From the NCBI RefSeq assembly GCF_900105945.1, contig NZ_FNSO01000004.1:2852001-2916000 (forward strand): 64,000 nt of DNA, written 5' to 3'. The notes under the pieces were generated by a model. That model worked only from the letters and a program-made list of their open reading frames with translations, searched no databases and was not told the origin of the DNA. This stretch comes from Amycolatopsis tolypomycina. GTDB taxonomy: Bacteria; Actinomycetota; Actinomycetes; Mycobacteriales; Pseudonocardiaceae. Each line of letters starts with the position of its first letter. Within the stretch, counting starts at the first letter, position 1. Of this stretch, positions 33,042 to 40,962 are shown in pieces. Both the position numbers and the translations under genes were made by a program.

Positions 33042-34360
33042 CCTTCCGGGAGCGCTCCGAGGAATTCGCTCCCGGCGTCGGCGACCAGTTCGGCGAGGGT
33101 CTGCGCGCGACGCAGCGGCGTGAACTCGACGTCACCGGTCGGCGACACGGTGAACCCGTACACGGCCGGGCGCGGCAGCGTGTTGTAGGCGTAGTGCGCG
33201 CCGAAGTAGTACGCGCCGGTGTCGTGGGCGACGACGAGGTCCCCCGGTTCCAGCAGCGGCAGCGGCCGCTCGCGGGCGAGGAGGTCGCCCGCGAAACACA
33301 GCGGGCCCGCGATGTCCTGCGGCACTTCGGGTCCCGTCTTCGGCGTACCGGTGGCGTCGAACGCGCCGACCCGCAGCGGCCAGTGCTCCGGCTGGAGCAC
33401 CGTGCGCGCCGCCACCTGGCCGCCCGCGTGCGTCACGGCGATGTGCCGTCCGCCCGCGACCTTCGTGTACTCCACCGTGCTGACGAGGAAGCCGCTCTTC
33501 GCCAGCAGAGAGCGGCCGAACTCGGTGACGAAGGCGTAGCGCCCGTCGGCGAGGGCCGGGACGCGGTTCAGCAGTGTCGCGACGTAGCCGGCGTAGGTCG
33601 GTCCGGGCTCGTCTGAGGTGAAGTCGACCGGCAGCCCGCCGCCGAGGTCGAGGCTGGTCACCTGCCGGTAGCCGGCTTCGGCGTTGATCTCTTCGGCGAG
33701 TTCGTGCACCGCGGCGACGCCGTCGGCCATCAGCTCCGGCGGGCAGCCCTGCGAGCCGACGTGGACGTGCAGCCGCGTCAGCCACGGCCGGCGTGCGAAC
33801 GCCTCCCGCAGCAGTGCCCGGTTTCCGTTGTCCCGCAAGGGGATGCCGAACTTGGACGCCGCGGTGGCCGTGCTCGTGTCGCCGATCCGGCCGGCCCCGA
33901 CCTGCGGGTTGATCCGCAGGCCCAGCACCGACCGCGGCGGCGTCGGGCCGACCAGCGCGTCGAGCCGGGCGAGTTCCTGGAAGTTGTCGGCGTTGACCGC
34001 CGTCCCCTCGGCCAGGGCGTGCGCGAGCTCGGCGGTCGTCTTGGCGGGGGAGTCGAGCACGAGCCGCGGGCCGCGCAGGCCGGCGGCTTCCGCGACCGCC
34101 GTCTCGCCCGGGCTCGCGACCTCGGCGTCGATCCCGAGGCCGCCGAGGAACCGCAGCAGGGGCGCGAGACCGCACGCCTTGGCGGCGACCGTGTGCTGCA
34201 CGCGCCCGAGCGGCGCGAACGCCGTCGTCAGGTCTTCGACGGCTTCCCGGACGGCGTCGAGGTCGACGAACCCGGCCATCGGGTCGGCGAGCCGCCGCCC
34301 GGCCACGACGGCGAGCAGCTTGCGGTCGGTGCGGGTCAGGGGTGCGCTGGTGGTCGTCAC
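33038..34360 (-). CDS. PLP-dependent fold-III amino acid decarboxylase (diaminopimelate/ornithine type)
   Basis: A decarboxylase of about 440 residues. The PLP lysine lies in HTVAAKAC, the phosphate-binding glycine loop is SLDLGGGLPVDF, and the barrel-end motif is GAYYFGAHYAYN. It resembles LysA-like enzymes but shows no full DAP-specific signature, so the substrate could be another basic amino acid. I place the start at GTG 34360: an ATG at 34420 would leave 22 bp to the divergent LysR gene and overlap its promoter dyad. Its stop overlaps the GT39 start. Confidence 0.8.
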   Translation of the reverse strand: MTTTSAPLTRTDRKLLAVVAGRRLADPMAGFVDLDAVREAVEDLTTAFAPLGRVQHTVAAKACGLAPLLRFLGGLGIDAEVASPGETAVAEAAGLRGPRLVLDSPAKTTAELAHALAEGTAVNADNFQELARLDALVGPTPPRSVLGLRINPQVGAGRIGDTSTATAASKFGIPLRDNGNRALLREAFARRPWLTRLHVHVGSQGCPPELMADGVAAVHELAEEINAEAGYRQVTSLDLGGGLPVDFTSDEPGPTYAGYVATLLNRVPALADGRYAFVTEFGRSLLAKSGFLVSTVEYTKVAGGRHIAVTHAGGQVAARTVLQPEHWPLRVGAFDATGTPKTGPEVPQDIAGPLCFAGDLLARERPLPLLEPGDLVVAHDTGAYYFGAHYAYNTLPRPAVYGFTVSPTGDVEFTPLRRAQTLAELVADAGSEFLGALPEG

Positions 34361-34418
34361 GGGACCCAGGACAGCAGCGGGTGGCGCGTCCGGTCCAAGA
34401 CTTCGTCCCGATGAGGTC

Positions 34419-34436
34419 ATAGGAACGTCCTATAAT
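34419..34436 (+). promoter_or_regulatory. LysR promoter with overlapping dyad
   Basis: ATAGGA-ACG-TCCTAT (34419-34433) is a perfect dyad overlapping a consensus TATAAT -10 hexamer at 34431-34436. Only six bases separate TATAAT from the LysR GTG at 34443, so the transcript should be leaderless. The dyad lies in the divergent gap and probably binds LysR for self-control and for control of the decarboxylase operon. Confidence 0.5.
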
Positions 34437-34442
34437 CGCCGG

Positions 34443-35333
34443 GTGGACCTGCGCCGATGGCACTACTTCGCCGTGCTCGCCGAGGAGATGCACTTCACGA
34501 AGGCGGCCGCTCGGCTGTTCGTGTCCCAGCCGTCGCTGAGCCAGCAGATCCGCGCTTTCGAGGCGGACCTCGGCGTGGCGCTGCTCGACCGCACGGGGCC
34601 GCGCTTCGCGTTGACCGACGCCGGCCGGGTGGCGGCGGCGGAGGCCCGTGACCTGCTCGACCGGCTGGACCGCGCCCGCGGCGCGGTGGCGGCGGCGGGC
34701 CGGGGCGACGCGGGGCGGCTGCGGATCGCCTACACGCGCTCGGCACCGGGCCCGCAGGCCGGCGACCTGGTGGCGGCGTACCGCGAGCGGCACCCGGACG
34801 TCGAGCTGGCGTTGGAGACGGGTTGGACGAGCCTCAACCTGGCCCGGTTGCAGGCGGGCGAGATCGACATCGGCTTCGTCCGGCCCCCGGTGGCGGCGGC
34901 GGGCATCGAGGTGGCGGTGATCGGTTCGGAGGAGGTCCTGCTGGCCCTGCCGTCGGGCCATCCGCTGGCCCACCGCCGCGGCCGCGTGTCCCGCGCCGCG
35001 ATCGCCGCCGAGCCGGTGGTGTTCTGGCCACGCGAGAACGGCCCCGGCCAGTACGACGCCATCAGCGGCCAGGTCTGGCCGGGCGGGCTGCCGCCGATCG
35101 TCCGCGAGGAGCCGGAGGACGAGCAGCTGATGCGCGCGGTGGCCGAGGGAGCGGGCGTGGCGGCGGTCCCGGAGCACCGGGCCCGGGCGTTGCGGAGGCG
35201 TGGAGTGGTGTTGCGGCGGCTGGCGGCCCCGGCGCCGCGGATCGACCTGGGGCTGGCCTGGCGGGCGGGACCGGCGTCCGCGGTGGTCCGGGGATTCGTG
35301 GAGCTGGCCGGCAGCCGGGTTCGAACGTCATGA
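34443..35333 (+). CDS. LysR family transcriptional regulator
   Basis: A 296-residue regulator. The N-terminal winged HTH is textbook (HYFAVLAEEMHFTKAAARLF, then QPSLSQQIRAFEADLGVALLDR), followed by a two-lobed effector domain with GRLRIAYTRSAPG. The GTG at 34443 starts right at the conserved MDLRRWHYF. It is divergent from the decarboxylase-GT39-PobA genes, its likely targets. Its stop codon lies inside a 21-bp hairpin terminator. Confidence 0.93.
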   Translation: MDLRRWHYFAVLAEEMHFTKAAARLFVSQPSLSQQIRAFEADLGVALLDRTGPRFALTDAGRVAAAEARDLLDRLDRARGAVAAAGRGDAGRLRIAYTRSAPGPQAGDLVAAYRERHPDVELALETGWTSLNLARLQAGEIDIGFVRPPVAAAGIEVAVIGSEEVLLALPSGHPLAHRRGRVSRAAIAAEPVVFWPRENGPGQYDAISGQVWPGGLPPIVREEPEDEQLMRAVAEGAGVAAVPEHRARALRRRGVVLRRLAAPAPRIDLGLAWRAGPASAVVRGFVELAGSRVRTS

Positions 35334-35379
35334 ACGACTCTTTCCTGACGTCAGACGCCAGGAAAGAGTCGTTCATGAC
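35327..35379. terminator. Long perfect hairpin at the LysR gene end
   Basis: The arms 35327-35347 and 35359-35379 are exact complements over 21 bp (centre sequence GAACGACTCTTTCCTG), with loop ACGTCAGACGC. It lies between convergent genes. The loop's GTCAGACGC also occurs in the hairpin repeat at 8104-8188. Confidence 0.85.
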
Positions 35380-35392
35380 ACCGGGTGGGCCG

Positions 35393-35947
35393 CTAAGCCG
35401 CCTCCAATGCCGCGCGCACCGCCGTCACCACCTCCGGGTGGCCCAGCGGCAACGGCGGGGGCACCCGGTCCGCCAGGCTCTCCCTGCTCGACGCCACCAC
35501 CCGCACCTCCGTGCCCGCCTCGCGCAGCTTCGCCACCACGTCCTCGTGCTCGGCCAGCCACGCCTCGTTGGCCGCCGCGGCGTCGCCCGAGGACAGGAAG
35601 GCGTCCGAGGCCGGGTCGACCAGCAACAGGTGCTTCGCCGCTCCCGGGTGGCGCTCGGCCAGCTGGAGGGCCTCCGCCGCGAACGGGCCGCTCGCCACCA
35701 CCGCTATCTCGGGGTCGCCAGGGCCCGCGTCGCCGAGGAGGTCGTCGGCTTCGGTCAAGGCTCCGCCGGCGGGGACCCGGCACCAGAACACCGCGCGGGT
35801 CTCGGTCAGCGGCCGCCAGGTGGCCGGGAGCTCGTCGTGCTTGGCGGCGCCCGCCGGGTCGAGGACGATCACCTTGGGGCCCGAGGGGTCGCCGGCGGTC
35901 ACCACCGCGGGGCCTTCGGAACGGACGGGTTCGGGTTCGGCGGGCAT
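35393..35947 (-). CDS. Hypothetical protein, possible alpha/beta-hydrolase-like fold without active site
   Basis: A 184-residue protein. The alternating hydrophobic strands (VIVLDPAG, AVFWCRVP, EIAVVASGPFAAEAL, HLLLVDPAS) and final helix LGHPEVVTAVRAAL look like an alpha/beta hydrolase, but there is no GxSxG nucleophile (ASGPF stands in its place). AAAGGA lies just upstream of the ATG at 35947. It is 25 bases downstream of the NDH-2 gene on the same strand, so it is probably in its stress operon. Function unknown. Confidence 0.7.
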   Translation of the reverse strand: MPAEPEPVRSEGPAVVTAGDPSGPKVIVLDPAGAAKHDELPATWRPLTETRAVFWCRVPAGGALTEADDLLGDAGPGDPEIAVVASGPFAAEALQLAERHPGAAKHLLLVDPASDAFLSSGDAAAANEAWLAEHEDVVAKLREAGTEVRVVASSRESLADRVPPPLPLGHPEVVTAVRAALEAA

Positions 35948-35972
35948 CGGCGTTCCTTTCACGAAAACGACG

Positions 35973-37262
35973 TCAGCGACGGGGAAGTTCGGGACTGTCG
36001 GTGTCGAGCGGCACCGCCCCGGACCGGACCAGTCCCAATTGGACGGTCTGGCGGCCGGTCAGCGCCTCCAGGGCCCAGTCGGCGGCCGTGCGCACGCGGT
36101 TGCCCGGCATCGCCATGAGGTGGTAGCCGCGCGTCACGGCCTTCGCCGGGCGGCCGGACAGCGGGATGTGCAACGGGTTCGCCGCCGCCGCTCCGGCGCC
36201 GAGGTCGACGACGAAGCCGAGGTCGTGGTGCCGGTAGGTCCCCGGGCGGCCGTAGCCGAGGGAGGCCGCCACGTTGCGGCCGGCGAGCCTGCCCTGCCGC
36301 TCGGCGTGCTGGGCGGTCATCGCCGTGTACTGGCCGGGGCGGGTGAGGTCGGGCACCGCGGCCGCGTCGCCGCAGGCGAACACGTCGTCGCGGCCCGGCA
36401 CGTTCAGCCGCTCGGTCACCACGAGCCTGCCCTTCGCCGTCTCGAGGCCGAGGCCGGCCACCAGCGGGTCCGGCCGCACGCCCACGCACCACACGAGGGT
36501 GCGGGTGGGGACGGCGTCGCCGTTCGTCAGGGTGACGCCCTTGGCGTCGGCGTGGTCCACCGAGGTCTTCATGAGCACCTCGACCCCACGGGCGCGCAGC
36601 ACCTCGTCGGCGGTGCGGCCGAGCCGCTTGTCGAGCTCGGGCAGCACCCGCTCGGCGACGTCCAGCAGCAGCCAGCGGATCTGCTGCCCGGCCAGCTCGG
36701 GGTGACGCGCGGCGAGCGCCGCGGTGAACGCGGGACCCTGGGCGGCGACCTCGGTGCCGGTGTAGCCGGCGCCGACCACCACGAACGTGCAGCGGGCTTC
36801 GCGCTCGGCCGGGTCGTCGGCCGCGGCGGCCAGCTCGATCTGCCGGGTGATGTGGTCGCGCAGGTACAGCGCTTCCGGCACCCCGCGGAACCCGTGCGCG
36901 TACTCCGGCACGCCCGGGATCGGCAACAGCTTGTTGACGCTGCCCGCGGCGAGCACCAGCCGGTCGTACCCGATCCGGTGGTCGTTGTCCTCGGGATCGG
37001 TGTACGTGACGTGGCGGGCGTCGAAGTCCACGCCGGTCGCCACGCCGAGCACGAGCCGCACCCCGCGCAGCGTCTCGGGGATCGAAACCGCGACCCGCCG
37101 CGGGTCCAGGATCCCGGCCGCCACTTCGGGCAGCAACGGCAGGTACAGGAAGTAATCGGTCGGGTTCAGCACGACGACTTCGACATCCTCGCCGGCTTCC
37201 TTCCGCAGGCTCTTCGCCGCGTGGTATCCGGCGAAACCGCCGCCGACGATCACGACACGCAT
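35973..37262 (-). CDS. ndh: Type II NADH dehydrogenase
   Basis: A 429-residue non-proton-pumping NADH:quinone oxidoreductase on the inner membrane face. The FAD Rossmann motif GGGFAG starts at residue 7 and the NADH motif GAGYTGTEVA is near 165. The second FAD-contact motif reads VFACGDAAAVPD, and QHAERQG follows, a quinone-site-like stretch of NDH-2. The C-terminal amphipathic region is short. The ATG at 37262 lies downstream of a near-perfect SigF-type promoter, so this copy is likely the stress-induced one. Confidence 0.88.
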   Translation of the reverse strand: MRVVIVGGGFAGYHAAKSLRKEAGEDVEVVVLNPTDYFLYLPLLPEVAAGILDPRRVAVSIPETLRGVRLVLGVATGVDFDARHVTYTDPEDNDHRIGYDRLVLAAGSVNKLLPIPGVPEYAHGFRGVPEALYLRDHITRQIELAAAADDPAEREARCTFVVVGAGYTGTEVAAQGPAFTAALAARHPELAGQQIRWLLLDVAERVLPELDKRLGRTADEVLRARGVEVLMKTSVDHADAKGVTLTNGDAVPTRTLVWCVGVRPDPLVAGLGLETAKGRLVVTERLNVPGRDDVFACGDAAAVPDLTRPGQYTAMTAQHAERQGRLAGRNVAASLGYGRPGTYRHHDLGFVVDLGAGAAAANPLHIPLSGRPAKAVTRGYHLMAMPGNRVRTAADWALEALTGRQTVQLGLVRSGAVPLDTDSPELPRR

Positions 37263-37301
37263 GGATCTCCTTCCCGGGCGCGGATATCGGTCCCGAACGG
37301 A

Positions 37302-37326
37302 TTACCCGAGGTCGGAGCCGGGAAAC
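37302..37326 (-). promoter_or_regulatory. SigF-type promoter of ndh
   Basis: Minus strand: GTTT (37326-37323), 15 bases, GGGTAA (37307-37302). One of the best matches in the window; the leader to the ATG at 37262 is about 33 bases. Confidence 0.7.
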
Positions 37327-37333
37327 CCGCGGG

Positions 37334-37359
37334 GTTGACCTCCCGGCTCAGGGGCGTAC
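37334..37359 (+). promoter_or_regulatory. Weak SigF-type promoter of STAS gene
   Basis: GTTG (37334-37337), 16 bases, GCGTAC (37354-37359), one base off the GGGTAC form. It faces the opposite way to the ndh promoter and lies about 75 bases before the STAS gene. Confidence 0.35.
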
Positions 37360-37433
37360 GGTCAGGGGTGTTGGCTGTTGTTCAGACACGTGCTCCGGTC
37401 AGCGCCCCTGCAACGCTGGAACAAGGGAGCGCC

Positions 37434-37802
37434 ATGTACGACTGTTTCCGCACGATCTACGAACCGTCCGGCCTCACCGTCACCTCGACCGAACGCCCGG
37501 GCGGGATCACCGTCCTCACCCTGGTGGGCGACATCGACGCCGCCACGGTCGGCACGCTCGACGAAGCCCTCGCCACCGGCGAACGGCTGGTCGTCGACCT
37601 GAGCCGGGTGGCGTTCCTCAGCTGCGCCGGCGTCCGGTCGCTGCTGCAGGCGAACGACCGCACCGAACTCGCCGTCGTGCTCGGCGGCCACGCGGTCACC
37701 CGTTCGCTCGAAGCCACCGGCGCCGACCTGGTGCTGAAGGTCCACCCCGGCGTCGGCGCCGCGCTCGCCGGCCTCGGTCCCGAGCCCGGCCGGGAGGCGT
37801 GA
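37434..37802 (+). CDS. STAS-domain anti-sigma factor antagonist-like protein
   Basis: A 122-residue single STAS domain (GGITVLTLVGDIDAATVGTLDEAL through AGLGP). In the standard antagonist the phosphorylated serine sits in a DSSG-type loop; here the loop is FLSCAGVRSLL, giving Cys-Ala where Ser-Ser/Ala would be, with a Ser one position earlier. It may not be switched by phosphorylation in the usual way. AAGGGAG precedes the ATG. It probably binds the RsbW-type kinase of the SigF system in this region. Confidence 0.85.
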   Translation: MYDCFRTIYEPSGLTVTSTERPGGITVLTLVGDIDAATVGTLDEALATGERLVVDLSRVAFLSCAGVRSLLQANDRTELAVVLGGHAVTRSLEATGADLVLKVHPGVGAALAGLGPEPGREA

Positions 37803-37859
37803 CCGCTCGCGCGGACCACGCCTCCCGCCGTCCACTGTGGACATCCAAGACGGCGATAT

Positions 37860-38126
37860 TCAGTCGTCGCCCGGCCAGTCGCCGGTGGCCTTGCGGTAGC
37901 CGACCGCACCGGCCCGCTCGGTGGCGGCCTTGACGGCACCGAAGATCGCCCCCTGCACCGCCGCCGCGACGACCACCTGCCGCCAGGTGTAGTCGCGGTC
38001 AGTGGCGTCGGGGGCGTCGTCCTCCCCGGCCACGCGGCTCCAGACCTGCTTGAAGACCTGGCCGGCGAGGATGCCGCCCAGCGCACCCACGACCCAGCTC
38101 AGCGGCTTGTAGAGCGCTTTGTTCAC
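37860..38126 (-). CDS. DUF4235 membrane protein
   Basis: An 88-residue protein of the DUF4235 family, with hydrophobic segments at about residues 8-26 and 48-66 separated by an acidic loop with GEDDAPDATDRDYTWRQ. It is the last gene of a three-gene operon (holin-like, DUF3618, DUF4235) joined by ATGA overlaps. A common role in envelope stress is inferred from the promoter upstream of the first gene. Confidence 0.85.
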   Translation of the reverse strand: MNKALYKPLSWVVGALGGILAGQVFKQVWSRVAGEDDAPDATDRDYTWRQVVVAAAVQGAIFGAVKAATERAGAVGYRKATGDWPGDD

Positions 38127-38431
38127 GAGTTGTTCCTCCGTCGCAGGATCAGGCGGATCACGATCAGCAGGCCCAGCACGCCGGCGAAGACCGGCAGCGG
38201 GTTGGCGCGGACGGCGTCGGCGCCCTGGCGGAACTTCACCGCGGTCGGCTCGTTCGTCACGTCGGCGACCTTCGCGGTCGCCTGGTCGAGCTTCTCGTCG
38301 ACGTTCTCCTTGACCCTCGTCTTGACGTCGAGCTTCTGCCCGAGCGCCGTGAGGGTCTCGGTGAGTTCCTCCCGGGTGGTGTCCCGGTCGAGCCGCGCCT
38401 CCTCGGCGTTCTTCGGGAAGTCCCCGCTCAT
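38123..38431 (-). CDS. DUF3618 protein
   Basis: A 102-residue protein. The DUF3618 pattern is at the start (RLDRDTTREELTETLTALGQKLDVKTRVKENVDEKL), a long amphipathic helix, followed by one C-terminal transmembrane segment (LPVFAGVLGLLIVIRLILRRR). The family always travels with the holin-like and DUF4235 genes, as here. Its ATG overlaps the holin-like stop and its stop overlaps the DUF4235 start. Function unknown. Confidence 0.88.
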   Translation of the reverse strand: MSGDFPKNAEEARLDRDTTREELTETLTALGQKLDVKTRVKENVDEKLDQATAKVADVTNEPTAVKFRQGADAVRANPLPVFAGVLGLLIVIRLILRRRNNS

Positions 38432-38841
38432 GTCCGCACTCCCTGCTTCACGGTGTCCACGTCCTCGCGGACGCCGCTGATGGCTTCCTCGGGCACCGGT
38501 GGCACCCCTTGCGTCACTTCCTTCTTGCCCACCAGCGCCGCGATCCCGGCGACGACGAACAGCGCGACCGCGACGATCACCGCGGCCAGCCAGCCCGGCA
38601 CGACCAGCGCGAGCGCCAGCACGGCGGCCGCGACCAGCGTGCCGGCGCCGAGGAACGCGAACAGGCCCGCCGCGCCGAACAACCCGGCGCCAAGACCCAT
38701 CTTCTTGCCCTTGCGCTGCAGTTCGAAGACCGCGAGCCGCATCTCGTCCCGGACGAGCCGCTTGACCTCGTCGGTCAGGTCCGTCACCAGCTCGCCGACC
38801 GAACGGTCGGCCGCCGGTTTCCTGTTTGCCTCTTCGATCAC
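38428..38841 (-). CDS. Actinobacterial holin-like (DUF1469) membrane protein
   Basis: A 137-residue phage-holin-superfamily protein with a charged N-terminal helix (SVGELVTDLTDEVKRLVRDEMRLAVFELQRKGKK) and two transmembrane helices (about 57-77 and 86-106). The GTG at 38841 is chosen over a longer frame because AAAGGAGGTG lies right before it. It opens a three-gene operon behind a SigF-type promoter. Not a lysis gene in this setting; it is an envelope stress component by association. Confidence 0.88.
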   Translation of the reverse strand: MIEEANRKPAADRSVGELVTDLTDEVKRLVRDEMRLAVFELQRKGKKMGLGAGLFGAAGLFAFLGAGTLVAAAVLALALVVPGWLAAVIVAVALFVVAGIAALVGKKEVTQGVPPVPEEAISGVREDVDTVKQGVRT

Positions 38842-38868
38842 CGAACACCTCCTTTGCCTGGGCGGCGA

Positions 38869-38893
38869 GTACCCGGGCCCGGCACCGGTCAAC
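38869..38893 (-). promoter_or_regulatory. SigF-type promoter of the holin-like operon
   Basis: Minus strand: GTTG (38893-38890), 15 bases, GGGTAC (38874-38869), about 28 bases upstream of the GTG. It is back to back with the promoter at 38902. Confidence 0.7.
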
Positions 38894-38901
38894 CGCGCCG
38901 G

Positions 38902-38926
38902 GTTTGACCGCCGGTGCACCGGGTAG
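38902..38926 (+). promoter_or_regulatory. SigF-type promoter of the SRPBCC gene
   Basis: GTTT (38902-38905), 15 bases, GGGTAG (38921-38926), 35 bases before the ATG at 38961. Only eight bases separate its -35 from the divergent one, so both genes should respond together. Confidence 0.72.
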
Positions 38927-38960
38927 CCGAATTGCACCGACCATCGACCAGGAGGAGTGC

Positions 38961-39422
38961 ATGAGCACGATCACCGAAATCGTGGACGTGGAAGTCCCCG
39001 TTTCCACCGCGTACAACCAGTGGACGCAGTTCGAGGAATTCCCGAAGTTCATGGAGGGCGTCGAGGAAATCCGCCAGGTGGACGCCACCCACACCCACTG
39101 GGTGACGCGGTTCGGTGGCGTGACGCGCGAATTCGACGCGACGATCACCGAGCAGCACCCCGACGAGCGGGTCGCCTGGACGTCGGACTCCGGGCCGGAC
39201 CACGCCGGCGTGATCACCTTTCACCGGCTGGACGACTCGCACACCCGGGTGACCGCCCAGATGGACATCGACCCGGAGGGCTTCGCCGAGAACGTCGCCG
39301 ACAAGCTCGGCGTCCTCGACCGCCGGGTGAAGGGCGATCTCAAGCGGTTCAAGGAATACATCGAGCAGCGCGGCCGGGAGACCGGCGGCTGGCGGGGTGA
39401 CGTGGACCGCCCGGGGCAGTAG
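38961..39422 (+). CDS. SRPBCC (START/polyketide-cyclase-like) protein
   Basis: A 153-residue helix-grip-fold protein. It starts with STITEIVDVEVPVSTAYNQWTQFEEFPKFM and contains the typical WVTRFGGVTREFDATITEQHPDERVAW segment and a long C-terminal helix. These bind lipids or other hydrophobic ligands in a central cavity; no catalytic residue is evident. GGAGGAG lies before the ATG. The promoter class puts it in the general stress response. Confidence 0.87.
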   Translation: MSTITEIVDVEVPVSTAYNQWTQFEEFPKFMEGVEEIRQVDATHTHWVTRFGGVTREFDATITEQHPDERVAWTSDSGPDHAGVITFHRLDDSHTRVTAQMDIDPEGFAENVADKLGVLDRRVKGDLKRFKEYIEQRGRETGGWRGDVDRPGQ

Positions 39423-39487
39423 TTCTCGCCAGGTCACCCGTTCGGGGTGAGTTGTCGCGGCGGGGCGGGGATCACCCGCCCCGCCGC

Positions 39488-39514
39488 GTTTCACGTCCGG
39501 GGAACGCCGGGTAG
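39488..39514 (+). promoter_or_regulatory. SigF-type promoter of the aldo-keto reductase gene
   Basis: GTTT (39488-39491), 17 bases, GGGTAG (39509-39514). The ATG follows ten bases later, so the transcript is nearly or fully leaderless. Confidence 0.6.
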
Positions 39515-39523
39515 GCCGTACCC

Positions 39524-40363
39524 ATGACGACCACCACTGCCGGCGTTCCGGTCCTCGAACTGAACAACGGCGTGCGCATCCCGCAGCTGGGGTTCGGCGT
39601 GTTCCAGATCCCGCCGGAGGAGACCGCGCAAGCCGTGCGGACGGCCCTCGAAGCGGGGTACCGCCATGTCGACACCGCGCAGATGTACCGCAACGAAGCC
39701 GGCGTCGCCGCCGGGATCGCGGAAGCGGGCGTGGCCCGTGAAGACGTGTTCGTCACGACGAAGCTGGCGAACGACGCGCACGGGCACGACAACGCGATCA
39801 CCGCGCTCGAAGGCAGCCTGCGCCGGCTCGGCTTCGACTACGTCGACCTCTACCTGATCCACTGGCCGCTGCCGGCCAAGGACAACTACGTCCGCACCTG
39901 GCTGGGCTTCGAGGACATCCTGCGGGCGGGCAAGGCCCGCGCGGTCGGCGTGTCGAACTTCCAGCCCGCCCACCTCGACCGGCTCGCCGCGGAGACGTCC
40001 CTGGTGCCCGCGGTCAACCAGATCGAGCTGCACCCGGCGCTGCAGCAGCCGGGGCTGCGCGAGTACCACCGGGCGCACGGGATCGCCACCGAGGCGTGGA
40101 GCCCGCTGGCCCAGGCCGAGGTCCTCGGCGACCCGGTGCTCACCGGCCTGGCGGAGAAACACGGGCGGACCCCGGCGCAGGTCGTCCTCCGCTGGCACGT
40201 CCAGCTCGGCAACATCGTCTTCCCGAAGTCCGCCTCGCCCGGGCGGATGCGCGAGAACCTCGACGTGTTCGGTTTCGAGCTCGACGACGAGGACCTGGCG
40301 GCGATCGGCAGGCTCGACGAAGGCCGCCGCACCGGGCCGGACCCGGACAGCTTCGCCGGGTGA
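39524..40363 (+). CDS. Aldo-keto reductase
   Basis: A 279-residue (beta/alpha)8 NADPH oxidoreductase. The catalytic tetrad positions are visible: Asp in YRHVDTAQ, Tyr in AQMYRNE, Lys in TTKLAND and His in IHWPLP. The NADPH phosphate site FPKSASPGRMREN is near the C terminus. It reduces reactive aldehydes and ketones, fitting the stress promoter. The start at 39524 is supported by the promoter, not by a ribosome binding site. Confidence 0.92.
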   Translation: MTTTTAGVPVLELNNGVRIPQLGFGVFQIPPEETAQAVRTALEAGYRHVDTAQMYRNEAGVAAGIAEAGVAREDVFVTTKLANDAHGHDNAITALEGSLRRLGFDYVDLYLIHWPLPAKDNYVRTWLGFEDILRAGKARAVGVSNFQPAHLDRLAAETSLVPAVNQIELHPALQQPGLREYHRAHGIATEAWSPLAQAEVLGDPVLTGLAEKHGRTPAQVVLRWHVQLGNIVFPKSASPGRMRENLDVFGFELDDEDLAAIGRLDEGRRTGPDPDSFAG

Positions 40364-40387
40364 CGGTGTTCACCGCGTGACGGGGGC

Positions 40388-40413
40388 GTTTCCCTGCGCG
40401 ACCTGCCGGGTAT
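40388..40413 (+). promoter_or_regulatory. SigF-type promoter of the small membrane protein gene
   Basis: GTTT (40388-40391), 16 bases, GGGTAT (40408-40413), 36 bases upstream of the ATG at 40450. Confidence 0.68.
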
Positions 40414-40449
40414 TCCTCCGGCAAGGTCCCCCAGGAAGGAGCGTCCGGC

Positions 40450-40914
40450 ATGACCACGAACGCGTACCTGTCGTTCCTCGCGATCGGCGTTGCGCTGGTC
40501 CTGATAGACGGGCAGATCATCTACCGCAGCGGCCGCCGGTACCTGGAGAACTCCTACGGCGACCCGGCGGCGGGCGCGTCGATGACGCGCCTGGTCACGG
40601 TGCTGTTCCACCTCGCCACGCTGGGTGTGCTGGCCCTGATCTCGACCATCGACATGGGCGGCAGCGACCTGCCCGGCGTCGTCGGGCGGATCGGTGTGCT
40701 GCTGCTGATCCTCGCACTGGCCCACGCGATCACCCTCGGCGTCCTGGCCCGCATCCGCGGTGAGCAGGAGGTGGAGGCGGTCGTCCAGCGCGGCCCCCGC
40801 CCGCGGGTGGAGGCTGACCAGGGCCCGACGGTCACCCCGGTGCCGGGCCAGGACGGTCGTTACCCGGCCGCCAGCCCGTCGCTGGAGAACCGGGCCCCCT
40901 ATTCGGCCCAGTGA
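40450..40914 (+). CDS. Hypothetical small membrane protein
   Basis: A 154-residue protein with three predicted transmembrane helices: about residues 5-23 (YLSFLAIGVALVLIDGQII), 46-66 and 78-98. A hydrophilic, Pro-rich tail ends in SLENRAPYSAQ. No family is recognised. GAAGGAG lies close to the ATG. The SigF-type promoter and neighbourhood indicate a stress-induced envelope protein. A perfect hairpin terminator follows the stop. Confidence 0.8.
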   Translation: MTTNAYLSFLAIGVALVLIDGQIIYRSGRRYLENSYGDPAAGASMTRLVTVLFHLATLGVLALISTIDMGGSDLPGVVGRIGVLLLILALAHAITLGVLARIRGEQEVEAVVQRGPRPRVEADQGPTVTPVPGQDGRYPAASPSLENRAPYSAQ

Positions 40915-40920
40915 CCACCA

Positions 40921-40958
40921 CCGAAAGGGGCACTTTCACGAGAAAGTGCCCCTTTCGG
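40921..40958. terminator. Perfect 17-bp hairpin between convergent genes
   Basis: CCGAAAGGGGCACTTTC (40921-40937) pairs exactly with 40942-40958 over an ACGA loop. Its GGCACTTTCACG core is shared with the palindrome inside the GH5 gene at 62604-62627. Confidence 0.85.
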
Positions 40959-40962
40959 CGTG

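Noticed and set aside
35327..35379. Remnant of an insertion sequence
   Set aside because: No transposase fragment or target duplication; it fits the gene-end hairpin family instead.
38428..38841. Phage holin indicating a prophage
   Set aside because: No phage genes nearby; it sits with DUF3618 and DUF4235, a chromosomal actinobacterial set.
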